This document shows, one piece after another, positions 56,119 to 64,000 of a stretch of 64,000 nucleotides of DNA. A program made the position numbers and the translations under genes. The stretch's first letter is position 1. Every line of letters begins with the position of its first letter. The notes under the pieces were generated by a model, which was not told the origin of the DNA, ran no database searches, and worked only from the letters and a program-made list of their open reading frames with translations. Source of the stretch: an uncultured Pelagibacteraceae bacterium. GTDB lineage: Bacteria; Pseudomonadota; Alphaproteobacteria; Pelagibacterales; Pelagibacteraceae. Location: the NCBI GenBank assembly GCA_902592965.1, contig CACJGL010000003.1, positions 43,676 through 107,675 on the forward strand. The letters are read 5' to 3'.

Positions 56119-57135
56119 ATGAAAAGATCAACAAAAATTACAAGCATAATAATAATTTTCTTTTTAATCATAGCTACAGTGATTGTTGGTAGAACAATGA
56201 TTGGAAATCATTTTAAGAAGAAATTTAGTAAAAGACCACCTCCAGGAATAATTGTTACTGCAGCTGAAAATAGAGTTTTTGAAAATTTAATAAGCACATA
56301 CGGAACAGCAAGACCATTTAAAACACAATCCTATAAAATTGAAAAGTATGAAATACTTAAACCTATCAACTTTAATCAAAAAGTAAAAAAAGGTGATGTA
56401 ATTGCAGAACTTAAAAATAGAAAAATTACTGCTCAGTTTGATGGAACAATTGGAAAAAGAGAATTTTCAGAAGACATCGAAGTTTCAAAATCTTCAATCT
56501 TAGTTAATCTCGAAAATACCAGTATTATCTATTGTGATGTAGATATACCTGAAATGTTTGTACCATTTATTAAGGTTGGTTTACCTGTTGATATAAAATT
56601 TTCTGGATACAAAGATAAAACATATAAAGGTCAAGTTGACTCGTTAGCTAGTCGAATTAGTGAGGATACTAGATCATTACCAACAAGGATAAAAATGAAC
56701 AATACATCTGGTGAAATTTTGCCTGGTTCATTTTTAGAAATTTCAATAAAATATGATACAAGAGAAAGCTTAAGTATCCCTGATACCAGCACAATAGTGG
56801 AAGGTGATAATATATTTATCTATAAAGTTGACGAAAAAAATAAGGTATTAAAAACAAATATTGATACCGGCGATAGATACCTGGGTTTTGTTGAAGTTTT
56901 AAATGGTCTAAAAGTTGGTGACAAAGTTGTTGCTGAGGGTACAAAAAAAGTCAGACCAAATTTAATAATAAGACCTATAAAAAAGGGTGCTAAAGCAGCA
57001 AATCAGAACAAATCTGGTTGGGGTGGAAAAAAGAAAAAAGATACTAAAGAAAACAAGAATGGTATGTTTGCGTGGTTACAAAAATTAAATATATTTAAAA
57101 AGTCTGACTCTGAAAAACAAGAAAATAAAAAATAA
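56119..57135 (+). CDS. RND efflux periplasmic adaptor (HlyD/MFP family)
   Basis: 338 residues. An N-terminal membrane anchor (about 9-25) precedes a lipoyl-like region, a beta-barrel (CDVDIPEMFVPFIKVGLPVD) and a membrane-proximal domain. The C-terminal tail is Lys-rich and low-complexity. The coiled-coil hairpin seems very short, which suits a compact adaptor. It links the RND pump to an outer-membrane channel not found here. Only 7 nt separate it from the pump gene. Confidence 0.85.
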   Translation: MKRSTKITSIIIIFFLIIATVIVGRTMIGNHFKKKFSKRPPPGIIVTAAENRVFENLISTYGTARPFKTQSYKIEKYEILKPINFNQKVKKGDVIAELKNRKITAQFDGTIGKREFSEDIEVSKSSILVNLENTSIIYCDVDIPEMFVPFIKVGLPVDIKFSGYKDKTYKGQVDSLASRISEDTRSLPTRIKMNNTSGEILPGSFLEISIKYDTRESLSIPDTSTIVEGDNIFIYKVDEKNKVLKTNIDTGDRYLGFVEVLNGLKVGDKVVAEGTKKVRPNLIIRPIKKGAKAANQNKSGWGGKKKKDTKENKNGMFAWLQKLNIFKKSDSEKQENKK

Positions 57136-57142
57136 TTAATAC

Positions 57143-60100
57143 ATGTATATAACTGAAGTTAGTATTAAAAGACCTGTCGTTGCATGGGTAATGTCAATGA
57201 TACTAATTATTTTTGGAATTTTTGTATTTTGGGAATTACCTGTTAGAGAATTACCAGATGGCATTCAGCCTCCAGTGGTACAGGTACAAACTGATTATAA
57301 ATCTGCTTCAGCTGAAATTGTTGATGAAGAAATAACACAAAAAATAGAAGATGTTATAGGAGGAGCGGAAGGAATTAAGAACATTGATTCTAGTTCGCTT
57401 AATGGAAGAAGTAGAATAAATATTTATTTTAATACAGATATAGATTTAGATGATGCAGCAAATGACATAAGAGAAAGAGTATCAAGAGTTGCGGACAATT
57501 TGCCAGATCAAGCAAACCCGCCTCAAATTTTGAAACAAGCAGCAGGTTTTACAACCACAATGTGGGTTGCGCTTTCATCACCAACTTGGAATGATTTGGA
57601 TTTGGGTGATTATGCAGAAAGATATCTTATAGATGCCTTTTCGAGCGTACCAAATGTTGGTAGAATTTTAGTCGGTGGATTAAGAGAGCTAAGTGTTAGA
57701 GTTTGGGTAGATCCTATCAAATTAGCAGCCAATAATCTTACTATTCAGGAAGTCGAGAGAGCATTAAGAAATGAAAATATAAACATCCCCGCTGGAACTT
57801 TAGAAGCTAGTAACAAAGATTTAACTCTTAATATTGATAAGTCTTACTCTAACATTGAAACAATCAAACAGCTTCCTCTTAAAAAAAACAAAGATAAAGT
57901 CACAACCCTTGCTGATATTGCAAATGTTGAGCTTGGTCCAGTTTCTGAGAAAACTCTATTTAAAGCTCAAAGAAAAAATGCAACTAATTTAAAAACAGTT
58001 GGGATTGGAATATACGCAAAAAGTGGAGCATCAACTGTCGAACTTTCAAATCAAATTAAAGAGAAAATAAACGTTTTAAATCAATCGTTACCAGATGGTT
58101 TAAAGTTAGAAATAGCATTTAATAGAGCAACTTACGTAGGAACTGCAATACAGGAAGTTTATAAAAGTTTAATTATTGCTTTTATTTTGGTTGTAGTAAT
58201 AATTTACTTGTTTTTAGGAAACTTAAAAGCTGTAATTGTACCAGCTGTAGCTTTGCCAGTAAGTTTAATTGGTTCGTTTTTAGGTTTATATATATTTGAT
58301 CTTTCTATAAATATATTTGTCCTCCTAAGTTTTATTTTAGCAATTGGAATAATAACTGATGATTCTGTAATAATGACAGATGCAATTTATACAAGAATTG
58401 AAAAAGGAGAAACGCCACTTGTAGCTGCTTATAAAGGCTCAAAACAAATAACATTTGCGATAATAGCTACAACTTTAATCTTAGTTGCAGTTTTTTTGCC
58501 TTTAATTTTTATTGAGGGTATAGCTGGTACCTTGTTTAAGGAAACTGCAATAGCACTATCTTTCTCAATTGTTGTTTCTTCGTTTGTGGCTTTAACTCTT
58601 TCACCAATGTTAGGAAGTAAGTTTTTAAATAAAAAAGAAAAAATTAATTTTTTTGTAAAAAAATTCAATAATGGATTTAAATCTTTTACAGAATTTTATA
58701 CAGATACCTTAAAATTTTGGATTAATAAACAGAAAACAATTTCGATATTTATAATTCTATTAATTGCAGCTTCAATTTATTTATTTAACTTTACTAAAAA
58801 AGAATTGATACCATTAGAAGATAGGGGAGCTTATTTAATAATTGGTTCTACTGATGAAGGAAGTTCATTCGAGTACACACAAGAAAAAGCCCAAATAATT
58901 GAGGGAAGAATATTAAAATTGTTACAAGCAGAAGACAGCCCTTACCAAAGATTAATTATGAGGGTTCCTGGGTTCGGTAAGTCCGCAACTTCATATAATA
59001 CTTTTATTATAATTGCACTTTTAGATGAATGGAAAAATAGAGAAAAAAGTACTCAAGTCGTTTTAAGAGAAGCTATTGGTCAAGTTGTTAGTGTGCCAGA
59101 AACGTTTGCGTTTCCTATATCACCTCAATCTATAAGAGTTTCTAGCTACAATAAACCAGTTCAAATGGTGATTTATGGAACAAGTTATGAAGAGTTAGAG
59201 CAAATTCAAAGTCAAGTTTTAAGAGAGCTAAGAAGAAATAGAAATATGTTTAGAATTGAAAGTGATTACACAAAAAATAAACCTGAAGTAAAATTAATCA
59301 CAAATAAAAATCGAGCAAATGATTTAGGTGTTTCAATAGAAAATATTGGTAGAACTCTCGAAACATTATACGGTGGAAAGAGGGTTACAACATATAATAA
59401 AGAAGGACGAGAGTACCCCATAATTCTTCAGCAATATTTAGCAGATAGACGAGATAAAGATGGCTTATCAAAGATTTTTGTAAGATCTGAAACTACTGGA
59501 AAATTAGTATCTGTTGCAAGTTTGGTAGAATTTGAAGAGAAAGGAACCGCTGAGTCATTACCTAGATATAATAGACAAAGAGCAGTAACTATCTCAGCAG
59601 CTTTATCTGAAGAATATACATTATCTGAAGCTATAAAATATTTAGAAGATGTAATGTTGCGAGTTGCTCCTCAAAATCAAATAACTTGGAAAGGTAAGTC
59701 CGAAGAACTAAAAGAGACTAGTAACGAAATATTTCTTATTTTCGCTTTAGCATTAATAACTGCATATTTAGTTATGGCTGCTACTTTTAATTCGTTTGTC
59801 CATCCTTTTATTATTATATTGACTGTTCCTCTTGCGGTTTTTGGTGGTCTTGTATTCATTTTATTTCTAAATAGTTCGATAAATATATTTTCACAAATCG
59901 CCTTGATTATATTAATCGGTATATCCACAAAAAATAGTATTCTTATCGTTGACTATACTAATCAAATTCGAACAACTGGCGCAAAAATTGAGGAAGCATT
60001 GATGGAAGCTTGTAAATTAAGAATAAGACCAATCATAATGACTTCATTAAGCACCATGATTGCAATGTTACCTCTTATAGTAGGTAACATAGGTCCAGGC

Positions 60101-60271
60101 GCAGGTGAGGCGTCTAGATTAGCAGTTGGATCAACAATCTTTGGTGGAATGATTATTTCTACATTCTTCACATTATATGTGACGCCAACTATGTATTTAA
60201 CACTAGCAAAAAATACCAAGAGAATAGACGCAGTAGATCTGGAGCTAGAAAAGCAGTTGATTAAAAAATAA
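57143..60271 (+). CDS. RND family efflux permease (AcrB/MexF-like)
   Basis: 1042 residues, full length, with 12 membrane helices and two periplasmic porter loops. The start MYITEVSIKRPVVAWVMSM and SFILAIGIITDDSVIMTDAIYTR (proton-relay Asp pair in helix 4) are typical. GGMIISTFFTLYVTPTMYL closes the second half. It exports hydrophobic compounds using proton motive force. Substrate is unknown; it is close in pattern to the HAE1 group. The 3' end overlaps the lipoprotein gene by 11 nt. Confidence 0.92.
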   Translation: MYITEVSIKRPVVAWVMSMILIIFGIFVFWELPVRELPDGIQPPVVQVQTDYKSASAEIVDEEITQKIEDVIGGAEGIKNIDSSSLNGRSRINIYFNTDIDLDDAANDIRERVSRVADNLPDQANPPQILKQAAGFTTTMWVALSSPTWNDLDLGDYAERYLIDAFSSVPNVGRILVGGLRELSVRVWVDPIKLAANNLTIQEVERALRNENINIPAGTLEASNKDLTLNIDKSYSNIETIKQLPLKKNKDKVTTLADIANVELGPVSEKTLFKAQRKNATNLKTVGIGIYAKSGASTVELSNQIKEKINVLNQSLPDGLKLEIAFNRATYVGTAIQEVYKSLIIAFILVVVIIYLFLGNLKAVIVPAVALPVSLIGSFLGLYIFDLSINIFVLLSFILAIGIITDDSVIMTDAIYTRIEKGETPLVAAYKGSKQITFAIIATTLILVAVFLPLIFIEGIAGTLFKETAIALSFSIVVSSFVALTLSPMLGSKFLNKKEKINFFVKKFNNGFKSFTEFYTDTLKFWINKQKTISIFIILLIAASIYLFNFTKKELIPLEDRGAYLIIGSTDEGSSFEYTQEKAQIIEGRILKLLQAEDSPYQRLIMRVPGFGKSATSYNTFIIIALLDEWKNREKSTQVVLREAIGQVVSVPETFAFPISPQSIRVSSYNKPVQMVIYGTSYEELEQIQSQVLRELRRNRNMFRIESDYTKNKPEVKLITNKNRANDLGVSIENIGRTLETLYGGKRVTTYNKEGREYPIILQQYLADRRDKDGLSKIFVRSETTGKLVSVASLVEFEEKGTAESLPRYNRQRAVTISAALSEEYTLSEAIKYLEDVMLRVAPQNQITWKGKSEELKETSNEIFLIFALALITAYLVMAATFNSFVHPFIIILTVPLAVFGGLVFILFLNSSINIFSQIALIILIGISTKNSILIVDYTNQIRTTGAKIEEALMEACKLRIRPIIMTSLSTMIAMLPLIVGNIGPGAGEASRLAVGSTIFGGMIISTFFTLYVTPTMYLTLAKNTKRIDAVDLELEKQLIKK

Positions 60272-60860
60272 TATATTTTCTAGTAGTCAAAGATTTACTA
60301 CATTTATTAAGCTGCTTCTTGAATTTATTTGAATAACCCTCTACTTTTTTTGCCAATACTATAACTTTCTGATTGCTTTTATAATTTTTATAATTTCCCC
60401 AGCCTTCATGATAAGCAATATATTGTCTGAAAGCATCTTTTTTTGAAATCTTTAAAATTTTTTCCGTTTTGTTTGTATACCAGCCAATAAAATCAACACT
60501 ATCTTTAAATCTAGTTCTTAAAGCATATTTATTTCCAGTCTCATCTTTATATTGTTTCCAAGTACCTTTAATAGCTTGTGAGTATCCAAATGAGCTAGAA
60601 GGTCTTTTATAAGGTATAACTTTAAATAATTTTTGACGCGCAGGCTTAGCAAGCCAGTCAAAATCAGATTCCATTTTTATTATTGCTAATTGTAAGTTAA
60701 TTGGTGTTCCCCACTTTTTTTCAGTTTTTTTCGCGTGTTTATACCAAAGATATCTCTCAGAAAATATTGAACAGCCATCTGCTGTATTTTGTGGTATCGA
60801 TGAGCAAGCAGTTAAAAATAATAGACCAAAAAATAAAAAATACTTTCTAAAAAGAATCAC
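60261..60860 (-). CDS. lipoprotein with SLT-like lytic transglycosylase domain
   Basis: 199 residues from a GTG start. The lipobox LTAC puts the lipid Cys at 19. IIKMESDFDW (Glu 64) and GYSQAIKGTWKQYK match the catalytic Glu and GxxQ blocks of SLT-type transglycosylases, while GWYTNKTEKILKISKKDAF is less typical. Likely an outer-membrane lipoprotein that cuts peptidoglycan glycan strands. Confidence 0.75.
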   Translation of the reverse strand: MILFRKYFLFFGLLFLTACSSIPQNTADGCSIFSERYLWYKHAKKTEKKWGTPINLQLAIIKMESDFDWLAKPARQKLFKVIPYKRPSSSFGYSQAIKGTWKQYKDETGNKYALRTRFKDSVDFIGWYTNKTEKILKISKKDAFRQYIAYHEGWGNYKNYKSNQKVIVLAKKVEGYSNKFKKQLNKCSKSLTTRKYIIF

Positions 60861-60873
60861 AGTTTAATATAAA

Positions 60874-61386
60874 TTATCTATTATTTTTTCTCCATATCCA
60901 TGGATAATCAAATTCCATACCCCATAAACCTAACTTGTTGTTTTTTGCATAAATTTGATCTTTAGAATATTTTTTTTTTGAATATTTTGGATAGTCGAAG
61001 GCTAATCCATTTCTTACCATGTAAGCTGAAACACTCTCATTATTGATAAAACACTCTCCTAAATACCTACCAAAATAGTCTTTTTGGGGCTCGATTAAAC
61101 ATTTTAATTTTTTATTTATAATTTTTTCTGTAAGAGAATTTTTTGAAATTTCTCCACAATTAAGTTTTTTTTTATTTTTTAAGCAAAACTGTTGCTTTCC
61201 TTTAAATTTAGTTTCTGGTGCATCTATTCCTGAAAAACGAATTTTTTTATTATCTAATAAGATTGTATCACCATCAATTATTTTAACTTTATCTGAAATT
61301 AGGATTGTTTCTGACAGTAAGTAATTTGTTGCTACAAATGTAAATAAAAATAGAAAACTAACTAACTTCAGTAGTTGCTTTTTCAT
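60874..61386 (-). CDS. secreted thermonuclease (staphylococcal nuclease-like)
   Basis: 170 residues with an N-terminal signal (about 1-26). IIDGDTILLDNKKIRFSGID gives the metal Asp and active-site Arg; DAPE follows at 55-58. LIEPQKDYFGRYLGEC holds the second Arg. A periplasmic or secreted Ca-dependent nuclease is expected; several Cys could form disulfides. It overlaps the DUF1476 gene by 29 nt. Confidence 0.85.
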   Translation of the reverse strand: MKKQLLKLVSFLFLFTFVATNYLLSETILISDKVKIIDGDTILLDNKKIRFSGIDAPETKFKGKQQFCLKNKKKLNCGEISKNSLTEKIINKKLKCLIEPQKDYFGRYLGECFINNESVSAYMVRNGLAFDYPKYSKKKYSKDQIYAKNNKLGLWGMEFDYPWIWRKNNR

Positions 61387-61666
61387 TACATTCTTGCATT
61401 TTTTTTCTAATTTGATCTTCGGATATATTTTTGTCTTTTAAATCTTCATAAAGCTTTCTATAAACATCTTCATCACCTGCCTCGGCAAAATCTGCTTTAA
61501 TTACATCTTGAACATATTGATTTTTTTTTTCCTCATCGTATCCCAAAATTTGTGAGGCCCACTCTCCTAAATATTTATTTTTTCTTGCATTAATTTTAAA
61601 TTGTTTTTCCTCGTCATGAGCAAATTTTTTTTCAAAACCTTTTTTTCTTTCATCGAATGAACTCAT
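61358..61666 (-). CDS. DUF1476 protein, ATP synthase zeta-type inhibitor family
   Basis: 102 residues, highly charged and helical. SFDERKKGFEKKFAHDEEKQFK and the GEWASQILGYDEEKKNQYV block are the DUF1476 signature. In Paracoccus this family is the zeta subunit that inhibits F1-ATPase. Whether it does so here is inferred from the family. It shares a 4-nt overlap with the VanZ-like gene. Confidence 0.88.
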   Translation of the reverse strand: MSSFDERKKGFEKKFAHDEEKQFKINARKNKYLGEWASQILGYDEEKKNQYVQDVIKADFAEAGDEDVYRKLYEDLKDKNISEDQIRKKMQECNEKATTEVS

Positions 61667-62034
61667 TGCAATCTACCTTTATAAATTATTTTAAAAACTA
61701 AAAATGATATAAATACACCTATTATATTACCAAACAAATCACCTAATTCAAATCCTCTTTCTGGAATAATTAAGTGCAAGATTTCTAAAACAATAGAAAT
61801 ACAAATAAGATAAATAAATATATTTTTTAATTTATGTTTAAAAGCAATTAATCCTAGAATTGATATAATAAAAAAAACATAAACGTGATTTGAGGATACT
61901 AAAAAATCTCTTGTTAATTGTGGTTGAATTTTACAATCACTATAAATAAAACATCCAAAAATACTACCAGGATATAAGTAAAAAATAAATAAAACTATGT
62001 TAGACAGATAAAAAAACTGCTTTAAGTAATTCAT
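61663..62034 (-). CDS. VanZ-like membrane protein
   Basis: 123 residues with four membrane helices. The C-terminal HLIIPERGFELGDLFGNIIG is the VanZ signature. VanZ in Enterococcus confers low-level teicoplanin tolerance; most relatives are uncharacterised. It heads the run with DUF1476 and the nuclease. Confidence 0.8.
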   Translation of the reverse strand: MNYLKQFFYLSNIVLFIFYLYPGSIFGCFIYSDCKIQPQLTRDFLVSSNHVYVFFIISILGLIAFKHKLKNIFIYLICISIVLEILHLIIPERGFELGDLFGNIIGVFISFLVFKIIYKGRLQ

Positions 62035-62060
62035 AGTTAATCTATATTAAATTTTCACAA

Positions 62061-62771
62061 ATGAGTCACTTAATACTTGTTAGGCATGGTCAGAGCGAAT
62101 GGAATTTAGAAAATAAATTTACAGGATGGGTCGACGTTGAGCTTGCACCACAAGGTAAATTAGAAGCCTGTAAAGCTGGAGAGTTTATAAAAAAATTAAA
62201 TTTAGAAATAAAACATTTTTATACTTCATATCAACTAAGATCGATTGATACCTTAAAACTAATTTTAAATACGATCAGAGTAAAACCAAATAATATAATC
62301 AAGGCCTGGCAATTAAATGAAAGGCACTACGGGTCACTTACAGGATTAAATAAAGATGAAATGAAAAAAAAATTAGGAGAAGAAGAAGTTCACAAATTCA
62401 GAAGATCTTGGGATAATCCGCCAAAACCATTGAATACAAATAGTCCATATCATCCAAAAAATATAAGTGTTTATAATGATATACCTCGTAACTTAATTCC
62501 AGATACAGAGTCCTTAAAAGATACTTATGATAGAGTAGTGCCCTATTTTGTTGAAAACATAGAGAAAAATTTACACGATAACACAATTATATCTGCTCAT
62601 GGAAATTCTATTAGATCGCTTTTAAAATATTTATTTAAAATTGATGACAATGAAATTTCCAAACTTGAAATACCAACCGGAAATCCTCTACTTTTGAAAT
62701 TTGAAAAAAAAAATTTAAAAGAAGCTAAATATCTCGATCAAAGTAGATCTAGGGATTTAATTAAATTCTAA
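62061..62771 (+). CDS. gpmA: 2,3-bisphosphoglycerate-dependent phosphoglycerate mutase
   Basis: 236 residues. LVRHGQSEWNLENKFTGWVD holds the phospho-His, and NERHYGSLTGLNK and SAHGNSIRSLLKYL supply the second His and family blocks. It interconverts 3- and 2-phosphoglycerate. It overlaps the convergent nucleotidyltransferase by 4 nt. Together with pgi it indicates at least gluconeogenic or lower-glycolysis capacity. Confidence 0.94.
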   Translation: MSHLILVRHGQSEWNLENKFTGWVDVELAPQGKLEACKAGEFIKKLNLEIKHFYTSYQLRSIDTLKLILNTIRVKPNNIIKAWQLNERHYGSLTGLNKDEMKKKLGEEEVHKFRRSWDNPPKPLNTNSPYHPKNISVYNDIPRNLIPDTESLKDTYDRVVPYFVENIEKNLHDNTIISAHGNSIRSLLKYLFKIDDNEISKLEIPTGNPLLLKFEKKNLKEAKYLDQSRSRDLIKF

Positions 62772-63460
62772 CCTTTTTGCAGAAGTTTTTCGTAAATCTC
62801 TTTATCTGTCAAATGTAGAAACTCAATACTACTTTCGAAACCATGCAAATCTTCCTTTTCAATATATTTGTCCCAAATCTCATTCATCGAAAATATTTTT
62901 TTTGATAAATTTTTAAATATATTTTTACTTATAATTTGACATCCCGAATAAATATAATTTTTGTCATTATTTTTATTTAAATTATTACCAGCTAGAGAAA
63001 AATCGCCTTTAAATCTTTTATCAAAACTTAAATCTTTTTTTACAACCATTAAAATATTTTCTAAGTTATTTTTAAAATATATATTTTCCATCTTCTTAAT
63101 TTCATTTGCATATTCAGCGTTCCAAATTGTATCAGGATTAAAAACTATAAAATCTGTTTCAACTGAATTATTTACTAAATTTAAAAGACCGCCCCCTGTA
63201 TCTAATATTTCTTTACCATCTTCTATAATTTGAATTTCTAAACCAAAATTATTTGAAAATATAAAATCTTTTATTTTATCACTTAAATAGAAGGTATTAA
63301 TTTTTAAAGATTTTATTTCTAATACTTTTATCAAGTTTATAGTATTTTCTAATAAGCTAATCTCATTAATTTTTAAGAGTGGTTTTGGTGTTTTCTCAGT
63401 TAATGGCATTAATCTTTTTCCAAATCCTGCACATAAAATTATTGCTGTTTTAATTTTCAT
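62768..63460 (-). CDS. sugar-1-phosphate nucleotidyltransferase (MurU-like)
   Basis: 230 residues. ILCAGFGKRLMPLTEKTPKPL is the nucleotide-binding signature, and EDGKEILDTGGGLLNLV is typical of MurU. FNPDTIWNAEY contains the metal-binding Asp. MurU makes UDP-MurNAc from MurNAc-1-P. The coupling with the next gene (4-nt overlap) supports that role over a general mannose/glucose enzyme. Confidence 0.8.
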   Translation of the reverse strand: MKIKTAIILCAGFGKRLMPLTEKTPKPLLKINEISLLENTINLIKVLEIKSLKINTFYLSDKIKDFIFSNNFGLEIQIIEDGKEILDTGGGLLNLVNNSVETDFIVFNPDTIWNAEYANEIKKMENIYFKNNLENILMVVKKDLSFDKRFKGDFSLAGNNLNKNNDKNYIYSGCQIISKNIFKNLSKKIFSMNEIWDKYIEKEDLHGFESSIEFLHLTDKEIYEKLLQKG

Positions 63461-64000
63461 ATTTTTTTTATTCTTGGGTTTTTTTGTAGAAAATTTTTTA
63501 AATCGTGGAAATTTGGATTATTTTTAATACGATTATCGATTAATTTCCACGCATAAGGTATTAATTTTAGATATTTTCTTTTTTTATCTCTTTTTGCAAG
63601 TCTTGTGAATATACCAATTATTTTTAGATTTCTTAAAACAGATAAAATTTCAAAATCATTAATAAATTGAGATTCAATTTTATACTTAAATTTACTAAGA
63701 AATACTTTCAAAATATTTGACTTAAAACTATTTGAGGTTTTAATTCTTACATCATCTATAAGTGAGGCCAAATCATATGCTGGATTACCCAAGACAGCAT
63801 CTTGACTATCTATTAAAGCGATTTTATTTTTATAAAACATCATGTTTGAGACGTGAAAATCTCTATGTACAAACACTTTGTGTTTGATTTTTAAATTTAA
63901 ATACAAATTATCTATTATTTTTTTGAGATTTTTTTTTAAATATCCTTTTTGAATAATTAATTTATTTGCTGGTAAGTACCAATCCAAAAAAAGGTAGGAT
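63457..64000 (-). CDS. AmgK-like phosphotransferase, 5' partial
   Basis: The frame is open to the window end, so the N-terminus is missing; visible codons begin ...SYLFLDWYLPANK. HRDFHVSNMMFYKNKIALID is the APH-type catalytic loop (HxDxxxxN) and metal-binding IDSQDA follows. LDWYLP and NPAYDLASLIDDVR match AmgK, the MurNAc/GlcNAc anomeric kinase of the peptidoglycan recycling bypass. The TTG near 63987 is not a plausible true start, because the homologous region continues upstream. Confidence 0.8.
   Translation of the reverse strand, partial: SYLFLDWYLPANKLIIQKGYLKKNLKKIIDNLYLNLKIKHKVFVHRDFHVSNMMFYKNKIALIDSQDAVLGNPAYDLASLIDDVRIKTSNSFKSNILKVFLSKFKYKIESQFINDFEILSVLRNLKIIGIFTRLAKRDKKRKYLKLIPYAWKLIDNRIKNNPNFHDLKNFLQKNPRIKKI

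Overview
This window is very AT-rich and tightly packed, with many 1-29 nt gene overlaps and almost no non-coding space. The gene families are alphaproteobacterial: DUF2093, DUF1476 (ATP synthase zeta-type inhibitor), a DUF3035/BamF-like protein, a TIGR01459-type HAD protein, and a ScfR/RamB-like regulator beside isocitrate lyase. Together these fit a streamlined marine alphaproteobacterium of the SAR11 / Pelagibacterales type. That placement is inferred from gene content and composition; no marker-gene tree was run.

Layout. 1-2.9 kb: a partial haloacid dehalogenase, a pirin, a quinone oxidoreductase and a DUF2721 membrane protein. 2.9-8.5 kb: ubiA followed by a coupled lipid A/Kdo operon (msbA-like ABC exporter, waaA, lpxK, lpxL-like). 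8.5-10.6 kb: DUF2093, purD, rsmD. 10.6-17.0 kb, minus strand: HAD - ribF - ileS - lspA - BamF-like - pgi. 17.1-19.2 kb: groES-groEL with a good sigma32-type promoter and a strong terminator. 19.2-25.8 kb: a complete type I restriction-modification locus (hsdM-hsdS-hsdR plus an unknown 110-codon upstream gene) on the minus strand, bracketed by related imperfect direct repeats. This is the clearest accessory island here. 26-35 kb: secreted and membrane proteins, a membrane-anchored spermidine-synthase-like protein, typA, and the TldD/PmbA protease pair. 35-39.6 kb: a DjlA-like co-chaperone, aceA, and a divergent ScfR-type regulator separated by a region with a perfect inverted repeat and an unlisted 53-codon ORF. 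39.5-47.3 kb: a Lys/Glu-rich coiled-coil protein, cfa, a DapA-family lyase, a GT9 glycosyltransferase, a Tim14-like J protein, an S9 oligopeptidase, and hsp20 with its own sigma32-like promoter. 47.5-52.7 kb: a BMP-type nucleoside-like ABC importer (ATPase, two permeases, binding protein) convergent with a purine-type phosphoribosyltransferase. 52.7-60.3 kb: two tandem DUF1330 genes, an AlkA-type glycosylase, an EamA transporter, then msrA-sseA-RND adaptor-RND pump. 60.3-64 kb: an SLT-like lipoprotein, a secreted nuclease, DUF1476, a VanZ-like protein, gpmA, and an AmgK/MurU-like pair cut by the window end.

Most of the window is housekeeping: envelope biogenesis, proteostasis, purine supply, central carbon metabolism and repair. 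The regions worth a second look are the hsd island with its flanking repeats, the aceA/regulator intergenic region, the hsp20 flanks, and a few unassigned genes. No tRNA, rRNA, CRISPR array, transposase or integrase was recognised.
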